Source: JAUUSJ01 sp051880475 (lineage in GTDB: Bacteria; Bacillota; Clostridia; Lachnospirales; Lachnospiraceae). From it: 10,995 nt of DNA. How positions within the stretch are numbered: the first letter of the stretch is position 1; every line of letters starts with the position of its first letter. The notes beneath the pieces were generated by a model. The model ran no database searches and was not told the origin of the DNA. It worked only from the letters and a program-made list of their open reading frames with translations. The DNA is taken from assembly GCA_051880475.1 (NCBI GenBank), contig JBJEOA010000037.1, forward strand, positions 1 to 10,995, written 5' to 3'. Below are positions 1 through 6,555 of the stretch, in pieces. A program made the translations under genes and the position numbers.

Positions 1-30
1 GGCTTTTTTTGATAATTTCTTTTCCGCCAT
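1..30 (-). CDS. PTS mannose-family IID component, N-terminal fragment
   Basis: Only the first ten codons (MAEKKLSKKA) are inside the window; the gene continues past the left edge. The ATG at 30-28 follows the IIC stop codon by one base (TAATATG), and an excellent GAGGAGG ribosome binding site lies inside the last codons of IIC. Translational coupling to IIC is therefore likely. Identity as IID is inferred from position: Man/Sor-family PTS operons almost always place IID directly after IIC, and IID proteins start with a short charged leader like this one. Too little sequence is visible to confirm the family directly. Confidence 0.75.
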   Translation of the reverse strand, partial: MAEKKLSKKA

Positions 31-31
31 A

Positions 32-880
32 TTAAATTTCCTCCTCATCGTCATCGTCTAACATATCCCCGGATGCTGCAACTGGTTTTCTAATTTGAAG
101 CATTTTAATATTGTAGAAAATAATTGCGAAGAATCCACCTACAATTGCTGCTCCAATTAAGTTTACACCCATACAAGCTGCTAAAGTAAATCCAAAGAAA
201 AATGTTAATAAATCTGCTGCTTTTGTCACAACCTGTTTTAATAAGATTGCAACACCGACTGCTGGAAGAAGACTTCCTACTGTAAATAATGTTTTCATTG
301 CAATTCCGTCCATTGGAAGATAATTTTTAATAACATCTACCATATTAGCTCCCATTTTTGTAATGATAAAAGTAGGAATAAAACTGCAAAGTAAATGAGA
401 AATCCATGGTAATCCCATATCTACTAAATAAAGCTTCTTGAAATCACCTTTTTCTACAGCCTTCCATCCCATATGCTGCCAAACAAGGTTAACTGTGGCT
501 GTTCCATAAAATAAAACAGTTCCTAATGTACCTACTGCTGAACCAAGTGCTGTTGCCATCTGTGCTGCCTGCGCAGATCCTGGATCTAATCCTAAACCTT
601 TAATTGCTACAATGGATAATGGAATACCGATATAACTAATTGCACGTACATCTGCGGATACTGTTCCACCTGGTGTAACAAGTGCAATATATACAACCTG
701 AATTGCTGCTCCCACGATGATACCTGTCTGGATATCTCCCATAATTGCTCCGACAATAAGTCCCGCAACAAGCGGACGACCTAATGTATAGTTTCCAATT
801 ACTGTTCCACCCATACCTGGCATACTGGCAAGACATGCAAATAGACCAAATAATATTGCTTGAATTACGCTAATTTCCAT
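32..880 (-). CDS. PTS mannose/sorbose-family permease subunit IIC
   Basis: This is a 282-residue polytopic membrane protein of the EII-Sor (IIC) family. With IID it forms the sugar channel of a mannose-class phosphotransferase system. The diagnostic region is the conserved stretch around residues 58-90, including AIQVVYIALVTPGGTVSADV and then RAISYIGIPLSI. Several glycine-rich hydrophobic helices follow, then a highly acidic C-terminal tail (DDDDEEEI). The length is normal for the family. The start is supported by AGGAGA seven bases upstream. It is the third gene of a IIA-IIB-IIC-IID order, separated from IIB by about 120 bases that hold a stem-loop and from IID by one base. The sugar cannot be read from the sequence; Man-family systems carry glucose, mannose, fructose, sorbose, amino sugars and others. 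Confidence 0.95.
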   Translation of the reverse strand: MEISVIQAILFGLFACLASMPGMGGTVIGNYTLGRPLVAGLIVGAIMGDIQTGIIVGAAIQVVYIALVTPGGTVSADVRAISYIGIPLSIVAIKGLGLDPGSAQAAQMATALGSAVGTLGTVLFYGTATVNLVWQHMGWKAVEKGDFKKLYLVDMGLPWISHLLCSFIPTFIITKMGANMVDVIKNYLPMDGIAMKTLFTVGSLLPAVGVAILLKQVVTKAADLLTFFFGFTLAACMGVNLIGAAIVGGFFAIIFYNIKMLQIRKPVAASGDMLDDDDEEEI

Positions 881-950
881 CTGTCTTTCTCCTATTCTGT
901 TTTCTTGCTTTTGTATTATTTTACTATGAAAGTTCTGGCAAATGGGCGAG

Positions 951-974
951 CAAGGACAAGTTTATTTGACCTTG
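951..974 (-). other. Intercistronic stem-loop between PTS IIB and IIC
   Basis: In the 120-base gap between IIB and IIC the sequence forms a compact hairpin. CAAGG pairs with CCTTG, then after one mismatch CAA pairs with TTG, around a six-base loop. On the transcribed minus strand no U-tract follows, so it is not a classical intrinsic terminator. It could be an mRNA processing or stabilising element that sets IIA/IIB against IIC/IID levels, or it may be incidental. The gap itself is unusually long for this tightly packed operon. Confidence 0.35.
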
Positions 975-1000
975 ACTGCACATTTGACAGACTAAACCGT

Positions 1001-1492
1001 TTAGAATCCAAACTGTCCTCTAAATTTAGGCCATGTTCCAATAGATTCTTCTTTTAATAATGCAAATTCTACTTCATATCCAGCTTTTGTCATATCCTCA
1101 ATTGCCTGTGCTTCTTCCTGTGTGATAGACTGATTATTTCCTAATTTTTTTGCTCCTGGTCTGTCATTGCAAGGTCCAATAATCACTTTATCAATTCCTG
1201 GTTTAAATCCCTGATCTACAAGAATTTTTTTCATGTCGATTGGATTTTTTGTAATTAAGAAATATTTATCTTTGCTAGCTAATACTTTCTCACATTTTGC
1301 CTGGAATTGTTCCATAGTCCAAACAAATGTTTTCTTTCCACTTGCACTCTTATATGCTGCTTTTAATACTGGGTTGCTTGCTGCTGCATCATTTACTGCA
1401 ATTAAACCGTCACATGGATACTCAAGTGCCCATCTTGTACATGTTTGTCCGTGAATCATACGGTCATCTACTCTAATAAAAGAAACTGACAT
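1001..1492 (-). CDS. PTS mannose/sorbose-family subunit IIB
   Basis: This 163-residue cytoplasmic phosphocarrier passes phosphate from IIA to the sugar entering through IIC/IID. The N-terminus reads FIRVDDRMIHGQ, the signature of EIIB-Man/Sor, and His14 in that motif is the expected phosphorylation site. The remainder (ITKNPIDMKKILVDQGF, VIIGPCNDRPGAKKL, and the C-terminal region with GTWPKFRGQFGF) follows the family pattern, and the length is typical. IIB here is a free-standing protein, not fused to IIA as in E. coli ManX. An AGGAGGG ribosome binding site precedes the ATG. It sits 19 bases after the IIA stop codon. Confidence 0.95.
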   Translation of the reverse strand: MSVSFIRVDDRMIHGQTCTRWALEYPCDGLIAVNDAAASNPVLKAAYKSASGKKTFVWTMEQFQAKCEKVLASKDKYFLITKNPIDMKKILVDQGFKPGIDKVIIGPCNDRPGAKKLGNNQSITQEEAQAIEDMTKAGYEVEFALLKEESIGTWPKFRGQFGF

Positions 1493-1511
1493 AATTTTAC
1501 CCTCCTAATTT

Positions 1512-1946
1512 TTAAATATCATCCTCATCGGCCTGTGTCTCTAACACAAGTTCTTTTACTGTCTGTCTTGCCTCTGTTATGATTGTGGAAATAATCATAT
1601 CCATTTCCATATCCTCATCATCCTTTAGCAACACACCATTTAATGCCATCGGTAAATTCATTCCTCCAAGCACCTTTGTCTTAGCCAAGAGATTTTTCTC
1701 TCCTAGTACATTCATCGCCATCGTAAGAGGAGAACCACCAATAATATCACCCATCAATATTACTTCGTCTTCTGATGTAATATTTTCAGTTAATTTCTTG
1801 AAATTCTCAGAAAATGCATCTCCACTCATGCCATCTTCTAGGCTTGTACTTAAGATATCTTCTCTCTCGCTTCCAGCTAACATAGTTAATGCACTATGTA
1901 GCCCAGGAGCAAAGGTTCCGTGGCTAACCAAAATCAAATATCTCAT
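1512..1946 (-). CDS. PTS mannose/sorbose-family subunit IIA
   Basis: This 144-residue EIIA-Man domain accepts phosphate from HPr and gives it to IIB. The N-terminus MRYLILVSHGTFAPGL contains the family motif VSHG, with His9 as the expected phosphorylated residue. A second conserved stretch reads EVILMGDIIGGSPLTMAMN (about residues 61-79). The C-terminus is acidic. It is the first gene of the PTS operon. A GGAGAGGA ribosome binding site precedes the ATG, and a promoter with probable regulator sites lies upstream, separated from the sensory operon by a strong terminator. Mannose-family IIA proteins can also act as regulatory phosphate sinks, but nothing here shows that. Confidence 0.95.
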   Translation of the reverse strand: MRYLILVSHGTFAPGLHSALTMLAGSEREDILSTSLEDGMSGDAFSENFKKLTENITSEDEVILMGDIIGGSPLTMAMNVLGEKNLLAKTKVLGGMNLPMALNGVLLKDDEDMEMDMIISTIITEARQTVKELVLETQADEDDI

Positions 1947-1983
1947 AATTTCCTCTCCTTTCTTTGTTGTTTTTTATGTACTT

Positions 1984-2026
1984 ATTATAAAAAAAAAACT
2001 CATTTTCAATAATTGTCTTCTGTCAT
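1984..2026 (-). promoter_or_regulatory. Promoter of the PTS operon with activator-type element
   Basis: On the minus strand a perfect TATAAT box (1989-1984) lies about 40 bases upstream of the IIA start. No good TTGACA sits at the right distance; the -35 position reads TTATTG. An element ATGACAGAAGACAATT (2026-2011) ends at the -35 region, with its first base 37 nt upstream of the first T of TATAAT. The same element at the same distance precedes the sensory operon (6625-6583). A good -10 with a poor -35 and an abutting conserved site is the usual layout of an activator-dependent promoter. The spacer contains a run of nine T residues. The transcription start is expected near 1977. Confidence 0.7.
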
Positions 2027-2034
2027 CGTTTTGA
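2021..2034 (-). promoter_or_regulatory. Possible cre (CcpA) site overlapping the PTS activator element
   Basis: The minus strand reads TCAAAACGATGACA. It fits the Bacillus-type cre consensus TGNAANCGNTNNCA at all fixed positions except the second (C for G). It overlaps the putative activator element, so a CcpA-like repressor bound here would compete with activation. Carbon catabolite repression of PTS operons through cre sites is well known in Firmicutes, but a single degenerate match is weak evidence. Confidence 0.35.
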
Positions 2035-2049
2035 ACAATCTTTTGTCAC
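2034..2049 (-). promoter_or_regulatory. Second, partial copy of the shared regulator element
   Basis: The minus strand reads GTGACAAAAGATTGTT and matches the element upstream of the sensory operon at 13 of 16 positions. It lies 23 bases upstream of the promoter-proximal copy, measured TGACA to TGACA, so the two lie close to the same DNA face (two turns would be 21). Repeated sites of this kind are typical of dimeric NarL/FixJ-type regulators. It is assigned by similarity only. Confidence 0.5.
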
Positions 2050-2060
2050 TAAAACTAGAT

Positions 2061-2084
2061 TTCTTATGACAATTGTCATAAGAA
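2061..2084. repeat. Perfect 24-bp palindrome upstream of the PTS promoter
   Basis: TTCTTATGACAA is followed immediately by its exact reverse complement TTGTCATAAGAA. There is no loop, so it is a poor RNA hairpin or terminator and a good operator for a symmetric protein dimer. Its core repeats the ATGACA half-site seen in the two nearer elements, here as an inverted pair. Its centre is roughly 95 bases upstream of the expected PTS transcription start and 27 bases from the terminator stem of the preceding operon. The likely ligand is the response regulator encoded just upstream, but another repressor or activator is possible. Confidence 0.6.
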
Positions 2085-2110
2085 TATATTACATATCTAT
2101 TAAATCTTTA

Positions 2111-2147
2111 TAAAAAATAGACTCAAGTTTAATTCACTTGAGCCTAT
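2111..2147 (-). terminator. Intrinsic terminator of the sensory operon
   Basis: A 12-bp stem with one G-U pair (ATAGGCTCAAGT with ACTTGAGTCTAT on the minus strand) encloses a seven-base loop and is followed by TTTTTT. It begins three bases after the stop codon of the family 1 solute-binding protein. It separates the sensory operon from the PTS promoter, so the two are distinct transcription units. Confidence 0.9.
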
Positions 2148-2150
2148 CTT

Positions 2151-3470
2151 TTAGTTATTTAATTCATTGTTAATATCTCTTTGTAATATAAGTAATGAAG
2201 TATCTTTATTTTTATTTTCCTGTATAATTTCTCTGATTCCATCATTAAGCTTCACATCTATAATATCTCTTTTTTTATAATTTATCTGCGTTCTCGCATT
2301 TTCCATAATATTATGAATCATTTTTACATTTATCTGGCTGTCATCTCTCATGTCTGCGTTCAATAATTCCATCGCTTCTTCTGAGTTAGTGACATCTCTC
2401 CTGACAGAAGCACCAGCGTGATACTTAAAAATTTTCATCTGAATTTCTTTATCATATGTAAATAATTTTAAAAGTTCCCACGCTAAATCTTCTTTCTTTG
2501 TTCTCGCATTAATTCCCATTAAGACAGTCTGAAGCTCTGATACATTTTGCCCATTCGGTCCTTTTGGAAGTGTGATGCAGTCCCAATCAAAATCCGAATA
2601 CTTCTTGATGCTCCATGGATACGGCTTATAAGCTCGATAATCTGATAAAAGCACAGTCTTAAATGCCACTTTTCCCATATCAAAATCACTCGCTGTCACC
2701 TGATATCCCTTATTTAAATTTGATAATTCTTGTAGGAATGAAACTGCTTGAAAAACATTTTTACTATTCAACTGACATTTTGTCATAGACTCATTAAATA
2801 ATTGTACATCATTCGTCAAGAATGCCTCCTGCCAAGTATAATTATAAACACCAAACTGGTCTAATAATCCATTTTCATCTACATCCCTTGTAACCTTTTT
2901 ACAAATGCGATAAAAATCATCCCAAGTCCAATCTTCTTCTGGTACAGATATTCCATTTTTTTCCAATAACGTTTTGTTTACAAACATCATATTTGGAACA
3001 CATTCAAATGGAAGCGCGTACTGTATTCCTTGTAATTTTCCAAAATCATAGGCGGCACTATAAAAATTTTTTTCATCAAAATCTTTATCCTCTTTCATTA
3101 AATGACTCAAATCCATCAATGCTCCCACGGAAGCAAAGGTAGTAAAATCATCTGACAAAACTAAAAATACATCTGGAGCATTTCCCCTTACAAGAGCGGA
3201 AGATAACCATTCTGAATATTCACTGCTCAAAATTCCACTCTTATATTCTACCTTTACCCCTTTATTTTCTCGCTCAAACTTATCAATCACATCTTCTATC
3301 AATTGGTAGGAAGAGCTATTTGGCACATTCCAAGCATTTCCCACAAAAACTCCAAGAGTAATGGTATCTTTCCTATATTCATGGTAATAAATTATGCTTA
3401 TTAGTATAATAGCTATTGCAATTCCCAAAAATAAGAATAAATTTATTTTCTTTTTTATTTTTTCTATCAT
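2151..3470 (-). CDS. Membrane-anchored family 1 (type II) extracellular solute-binding protein
   Basis: A 439-residue protein with the fold pattern of family 1 sugar-binding proteins of ABC systems. One N-terminal hydrophobic helix (about residues 10-29) follows a lysine-rich start, then comes ITLGVFVGNAWNVP and the typical segment IEDVIDKFERENKGVKVEYK. Later hallmarks are NAPDVFLVLSDDF, ALPFECVPNMMFVNKTLLEK and EEDWTWDDFYRICKKV. Most binding proteins of Gram-positives are lipoproteins, but no lipobox cysteine follows the helix and no clear signal-peptidase site is visible, so it probably stays anchored by the helix. No ABC permease or ATPase gene is in the window. As last gene of the kinase/regulator operon it is more likely a sensory partner than a transport component (inference). 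The start is forced: an in-frame stop lies just upstream with no other start between, yet the best ribosome binding site (GAGGAG) is about 18 bases away, which suggests modest translation. Confidence 0.88.
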   Translation of the reverse strand: MIEKIKKKINLFLFLGIAIAIILISIIYYHEYRKDTITLGVFVGNAWNVPNSSSYQLIEDVIDKFERENKGVKVEYKSGILSSEYSEWLSSALVRGNAPDVFLVLSDDFTTFASVGALMDLSHLMKEDKDFDEKNFYSAAYDFGKLQGIQYALPFECVPNMMFVNKTLLEKNGISVPEEDWTWDDFYRICKKVTRDVDENGLLDQFGVYNYTWQEAFLTNDVQLFNESMTKCQLNSKNVFQAVSFLQELSNLNKGYQVTASDFDMGKVAFKTVLLSDYRAYKPYPWSIKKYSDFDWDCITLPKGPNGQNVSELQTVLMGINARTKKEDLAWELLKLFTYDKEIQMKIFKYHAGASVRRDVTNSEEAMELLNADMRDDSQINVKMIHNIMENARTQINYKKRDIIDVKLNDGIREIIQENKNKDTSLLILQRDINNELNN

Positions 3471-3494
3471 TTTAAAACGTTGATTTTACTCCTC

Positions 3495-4166
3495 TCATTC
3501 CTCGATTTTTTTGTTAATCGCTCCTGTCTGCACAGCCCAAATTGCTAATTGAGTTCGGTCTCTAAGTCCAAGTTTTCTCAAGATAGAGCTTAAATAATTC
3601 CGAACAGACCCGTCAGAGAGACATAGTTTTGCTGCAATTTCTTTATTTGAGAGTCCTCTTCCGATTTGCTTAATTACCTTCCACTCAGAATTTGAAATAT
3701 CTTTTGACAAATCTGGCTCTACTGAGATTGCAAAATTACTCTGTGCCATTTGAGAAAAAAACTTTAATACTTTAGAGGCAATATCAGGATTAATCATGGC
3801 ATTTCCTTTATAAACTTTATAAATAGCATCCTTTAATTCATCCATGGAAATTCCCTTTAATAAATATCCGCTTGCCCCATACTTTAGGGCACTAAAAACA
3901 TACTCATCATCATCGAACGTCGTCAAAATAATAATTTTAATATCTGGATAATTTTCTTTTAGAATTTTAGTGCACTGCACTCCATCCATCTCTGGCATCC
4001 GAATATCCATTAAAATGATATCTGGTCTTTCTCGCCTCACTGCCCTTATTACTTCTTTTCCATTTTCTACAGCGTCTGTGACTTGAAAATCGCTATGTGC
4101 ATTCAATACAATTTCTAAACTTTGACGAATTAAATTTTGGTCATCTGCTATTAAAATTTTAATCAT
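3495..4166 (-). CDS. NarL/FixJ-family two-component response regulator
   Basis: A 223-residue cytoplasmic transcription factor. The receiver domain (about 1-120) has the acidic pair Asp8/Asp9, phosphoacceptor Asp54 (ILMDIRMPEMDG), Thr82 and Lys104 (YLLKG). The LuxR-type helix-turn-helix (about 155-215) includes LSNKEIAAKLCLSDGSVRNY followed by LSSILRKLGLRDRTQLAIWA. All residues needed for phosphorylation are present. The start codon lies inside the last codons of the kinase gene (8-base overlap) after a G-rich ribosome binding site, so the two are translationally coupled and form a cognate pair. It is the obvious candidate for the element shared by the two promoters at 2011-2026 and 6610-6625. 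It would then activate both the PTS and its own operon (inference). Confidence 0.95.
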   Translation of the reverse strand: MIKILIADDQNLIRQSLEIVLNAHSDFQVTDAVENGKEVIRAVRRERPDIILMDIRMPEMDGVQCTKILKENYPDIKIIILTTFDDDEYVFSALKYGASGYLLKGISMDELKDAIYKVYKGNAMINPDIASKVLKFFSQMAQSNFAISVEPDLSKDISNSEWKVIKQIGRGLSNKEIAAKLCLSDGSVRNYLSSILRKLGLRDRTQLAIWAVQTGAINKKIEE

Positions 4167-5478
4167 AATTTTCCCCCCATCGAATCGGTATTTTCGCTTT
4201 TACGGTAAATCCACAGCTTCCATCGTACTCTATCTCGCCTTTTAAAAGTGCAATTCTCTCTTGCATATGATGAAGTCCAAAGCCTTCTTTTATCTTTGTA
4301 GCCCCTATTCCATCATCCTTAATTATAATGTGAACAATACTGTATTCTCGCTCCATTGTAATCGTAATATTTTGAGCTTTTCCGTGGCGAATTGCATTCG
4401 TGACGCTCTCTTGGATAATTCGGTAAATTACATCCTCCTCATCCTCATTAAATTTTAATGTTTTTATATGATTGCTTAAAACAATATTGGCGTTTGTAGT
4501 CAATTTCGTCTCATCAATCATCTTTAAAATCGCCCCGAGCAATCCTCCCTGCTCTAATACATCTGGTCTTAGAGCATTGACAGAACGCCTCACTTCCTTC
4601 ATCCCCTGTCTTGCAACATCGCTAATCACTTCAAGCTGCTGCTTTGTTATATCAGGGGCAATCGAAATAGTGGCAATACAGGCATCAATTCCCGCGATAA
4701 TTCCCGTCAGCGTATGTCCAAGGGTATCGTGAATCTCCCTCGCCAGACGATTTCTTTCTTTTGTCTGTGTCATAATAACCGTTTCTTTTGCGTATTTTTC
4801 CAATTCATCATTTGCATTTTGGAGCTTTTCATTCATATCACATAACGTCTCATTTAATAATTGAATATGCTCTCTCTCAAAGATTTCTTCTCGAAGAAGT
4901 AAGGTAATATATATAATAAACAAAATATAATTAGCAGAAGTTAAAATATTTTTTATGACAAGAATTCCATTTTGCACACTACTTTGGTAATAGGTCAAAT
5001 ATTCCTCAAAAGAAACCATATGTAAAAAATGTCCGCATACATTATAATCTAATATCAAAAATAAAATAACTGCCAATAATATCGTCGCTATCTTTGATTC
5101 ATTTTCCTTTAATTCCGTAATCAGCGATACTACAACAAGAAGGATAATTCCATTATAGCTAAAATTAATATAATAAATAATCATTGCAGTGAGTGCCAAT
5201 TCCAATAAAACAATACCGGCAACTTGCTCTTGCATATATTTCCTAGTCCTTAGCTTCATAACTAAAAACAAAATACCACAACAAAGAAATGTGACAATTG
5301 GAATCCTCTCTGGGATAGAAGGCAATGCACTAAATTGCTCTAAAAAACTTCTCGCATTATAGGAATCTGCTATTTTTATTGTCGTTATATAAAGTATCAT
5401 AGAGATGGAAAATATTATAATTAAATTTAAATATTTCATCATAAAAAATACAGTTTCTCTCGTTTTTACCCAATTCAT
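4159..5478 (-). CDS. Six-TM sensor histidine kinase (HisKA_3/DesK-NarX type)
   Basis: From the ATG at 5478 this is a 439-residue membrane kinase. About six hydrophobic helices fill residues 14-196 with only short loops outside. A cytoplasmic coiled-coil follows (about 197-240), then the HisKA_3 box (ERNRLAREIHDTLGHTLTG, His250) and an HATPase domain with N box QESVTNAIRHG (about 356-366), DDGIG (388-392) and GFGLHHM (399-405). The reading frame extends upstream to an ATG at 5547, but that start would overlap the preceding gene by 35 bases. The ATG at 5478 has a GAGGAAG ribosome binding site and leaves a 34-base gap, so it is preferred; 5496 is a weaker alternative. With no sizeable extracellular domain of its own, the kinase probably reads ligand through membrane partners, most simply the anchored binding proteins encoded on either side. 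It phosphorylates the regulator encoded next. Confidence 0.93.
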   Translation of the reverse strand: MNWVKTRETVFFMMKYLNLIIIFSISMILYITTIKIADSYNARSFLEQFSALPSIPERIPIVTFLCCGILFLVMKLRTRKYMQEQVAGIVLLELALTAMIIYYINFSYNGIILLVVVSLITELKENESKIATILLAVILFLILDYNVCGHFLHMVSFEEYLTYYQSSVQNGILVIKNILTSANYILFIIYITLLLREEIFEREHIQLLNETLCDMNEKLQNANDELEKYAKETVIMTQTKERNRLAREIHDTLGHTLTGIIAGIDACIATISIAPDITKQQLEVISDVARQGMKEVRRSVNALRPDVLEQGGLLGAILKMIDETKLTTNANIVLSNHIKTLKFNEDEEDVIYRIIQESVTNAIRHGKAQNITITMEREYSIVHIIIKDDGIGATKIKEGFGLHHMQERIALLKGEIEYDGSCGFTVKAKIPIRWGENYD

Positions 5479-5512
5479 TTTATCTTCCTCTATCATAGCT
5501 GCCTGTCTTTTA

Positions 5513-6493
5513 TTATTGCCATCCGTCCACACCGTACTCCATAACATTATCTTTCGTAATAAGAACTACGGGAACAATGACATTTTTTTCGTATTCTTTT
5601 CCCTCCAACATATAGTATAACTGCTCCACCGCAATTTGTCCAATTTTAGTTGGAAATTGTGCTGAGGTTGCAAGCATAATTTTTTCTTTTATCATGGACT
5701 TCGCCTCTGGAGCTCCGTCCACTCCAATGACATCCACCTGTTTTAACATTTCATTTTCCTCTAGCGCAGCCATCGCTCCAAGTGCACTCGGGTCATTTAG
5801 AGTAAATACTGTGTCAAACTCTATTCCTTTTTCAATTACTTTTTGCATCGCTGGCATTGCGTACTCTAGCTGTCCTTTGCATTGCTCCCTCGCCACAATC
5901 TTATATTTTGGATACTTCTCTAATGTATCAATAAATCCATTCATTCTATCTACACCTGATTTCGTTGTGGAATGTTCTAATAAAACAATATTAGCTTCCT
6001 TTTTTTGTTCCATTAAATAATTCGCACATTGAACACCGGCCTCATAATTATCCGATATAACACTGCAATCTACTAAATCTTGGTCATAAAAACCCGTATC
6101 TACATTGATGATTTTGATTCCCTTCTCTCTCGCCTTTTGAATTGCTGGAAGAATCGCTTCGTAGTCCACTGGAGCGACAAAAATTGCCTCCACCCCTTCC
6201 GAAATCAAATCATAAATTTGCTCCGATTGCCTCTTGGCATTTAATTCTGGATCTCTTGTAATAAGATAATCGCCGTTTGCCTCCACAACTGCCCTAATCT
6301 CGTCATTTACGACACTATAAAACGGGTTATTCATTGTCATATACGAGGCTCCAAATTTATGAGCATTTTCTCTTTGTGCGATACTAAAATCCTCGACGCC
6401 AAATAAAAAGAAAAAGACAATGGATATCAGTATAACTCCGCCCAAGCACAAAATAATTTTTCCAATATGAATATATTTATTTATTATTGCCAT
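5513..6493 (-). CDS. Membrane-anchored type I periplasmic-binding-protein-like sugar sensor
   Basis: A 326-residue protein of the ribose/galactose/xylose-binding type (Peripla_BP_4). One hydrophobic helix (about 12-32) anchors it. The binding domain follows with FGASYMTMNNPFYSVVNDEI (48-67), IFVAPVDYEAILPAIQKARE (104-123), VFTLNDPSALGAMAALEE (229-246) and VDVIGVDGAPEA (253-264). The only cysteine near the start (Cys16) is inside the hydrophobic helix and not in a lipobox, so it is neither a normal lipoprotein nor clearly secreted. No transporter subunit adjoins it. It is the first gene of an operon with a kinase and regulator. By analogy with AraP of AraPST and XylFII of XylFII-LytS, it probably senses an extracellular sugar and signals to the kinase. 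GAGGAAA precedes the ATG. The ligand is unknown; aldoses are typical for the family. Confidence 0.9.
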   Translation of the reverse strand: MAIINKYIHIGKIILCLGGVILISIVFFFLFGVEDFSIAQRENAHKFGASYMTMNNPFYSVVNDEIRAVVEANGDYLITRDPELNAKRQSEQIYDLISEGVEAIFVAPVDYEAILPAIQKAREKGIKIINVDTGFYDQDLVDCSVISDNYEAGVQCANYLMEQKKEANIVLLEHSTTKSGVDRMNGFIDTLEKYPKYKIVAREQCKGQLEYAMPAMQKVIEKGIEFDTVFTLNDPSALGAMAALEENEMLKQVDVIGVDGAPEAKSMIKEKIMLATSAQFPTKIGQIAVEQLYYMLEGKEYEKNVIVPVVLITKDNVMEYGVDGWQ

Positions 6494-6525
6494 TTTTATT
6501 TCCTCATTTTCTTCCCTATAAAAAT

Positions 6526-6555
6526 ATCCTATTATATCCTAAAAGTTCCTGTCAA
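6526..6555 (-). promoter_or_regulatory. Possible basal promoter of the sensory operon
   Basis: The minus strand has a perfect TTGACA (6555-6550). An 18-base spacer gives TAGGAT (6531-6526) as a partial -10 box. A better-looking TATAAT (6536-6531) is only 13 bases away, too close for a normal sigma-A promoter. It could give low constitutive expression of the sensor genes, with the upstream element-controlled promoter providing induction. Support is weak. Confidence 0.3.

Noticed and set aside
1579..2034. Plus-strand open frame of 151 codons opposite IIA
   Set aside because: It runs antisense to a clearly conserved IIA gene and into its promoter, has no convincing ribosome binding site and an unremarkable protein composition.
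1950..2110. Sigma-54 promoter upstream of the PTS, as in LevR/ManR-controlled operons
   Set aside because: No TGGCAC-N5-TTGCA-type -24/-12 pair is present, and no sigma-54 activator gene is in the window; a TATAAT box is present instead.
5479..5547. Longer N-terminus of the histidine kinase starting at 5547
   Set aside because: It would overlap the preceding gene by 35 bases; the ATG at 5478 has a GAGGAAG site directly upstream and begins just before the first membrane helix.
6440..6460. Lipobox in the type I binding protein (Cys16)
   Set aside because: The residues before the cysteine (K-I-I-L) do not fit a lipobox, and the hydrophobic helix continues well beyond it.
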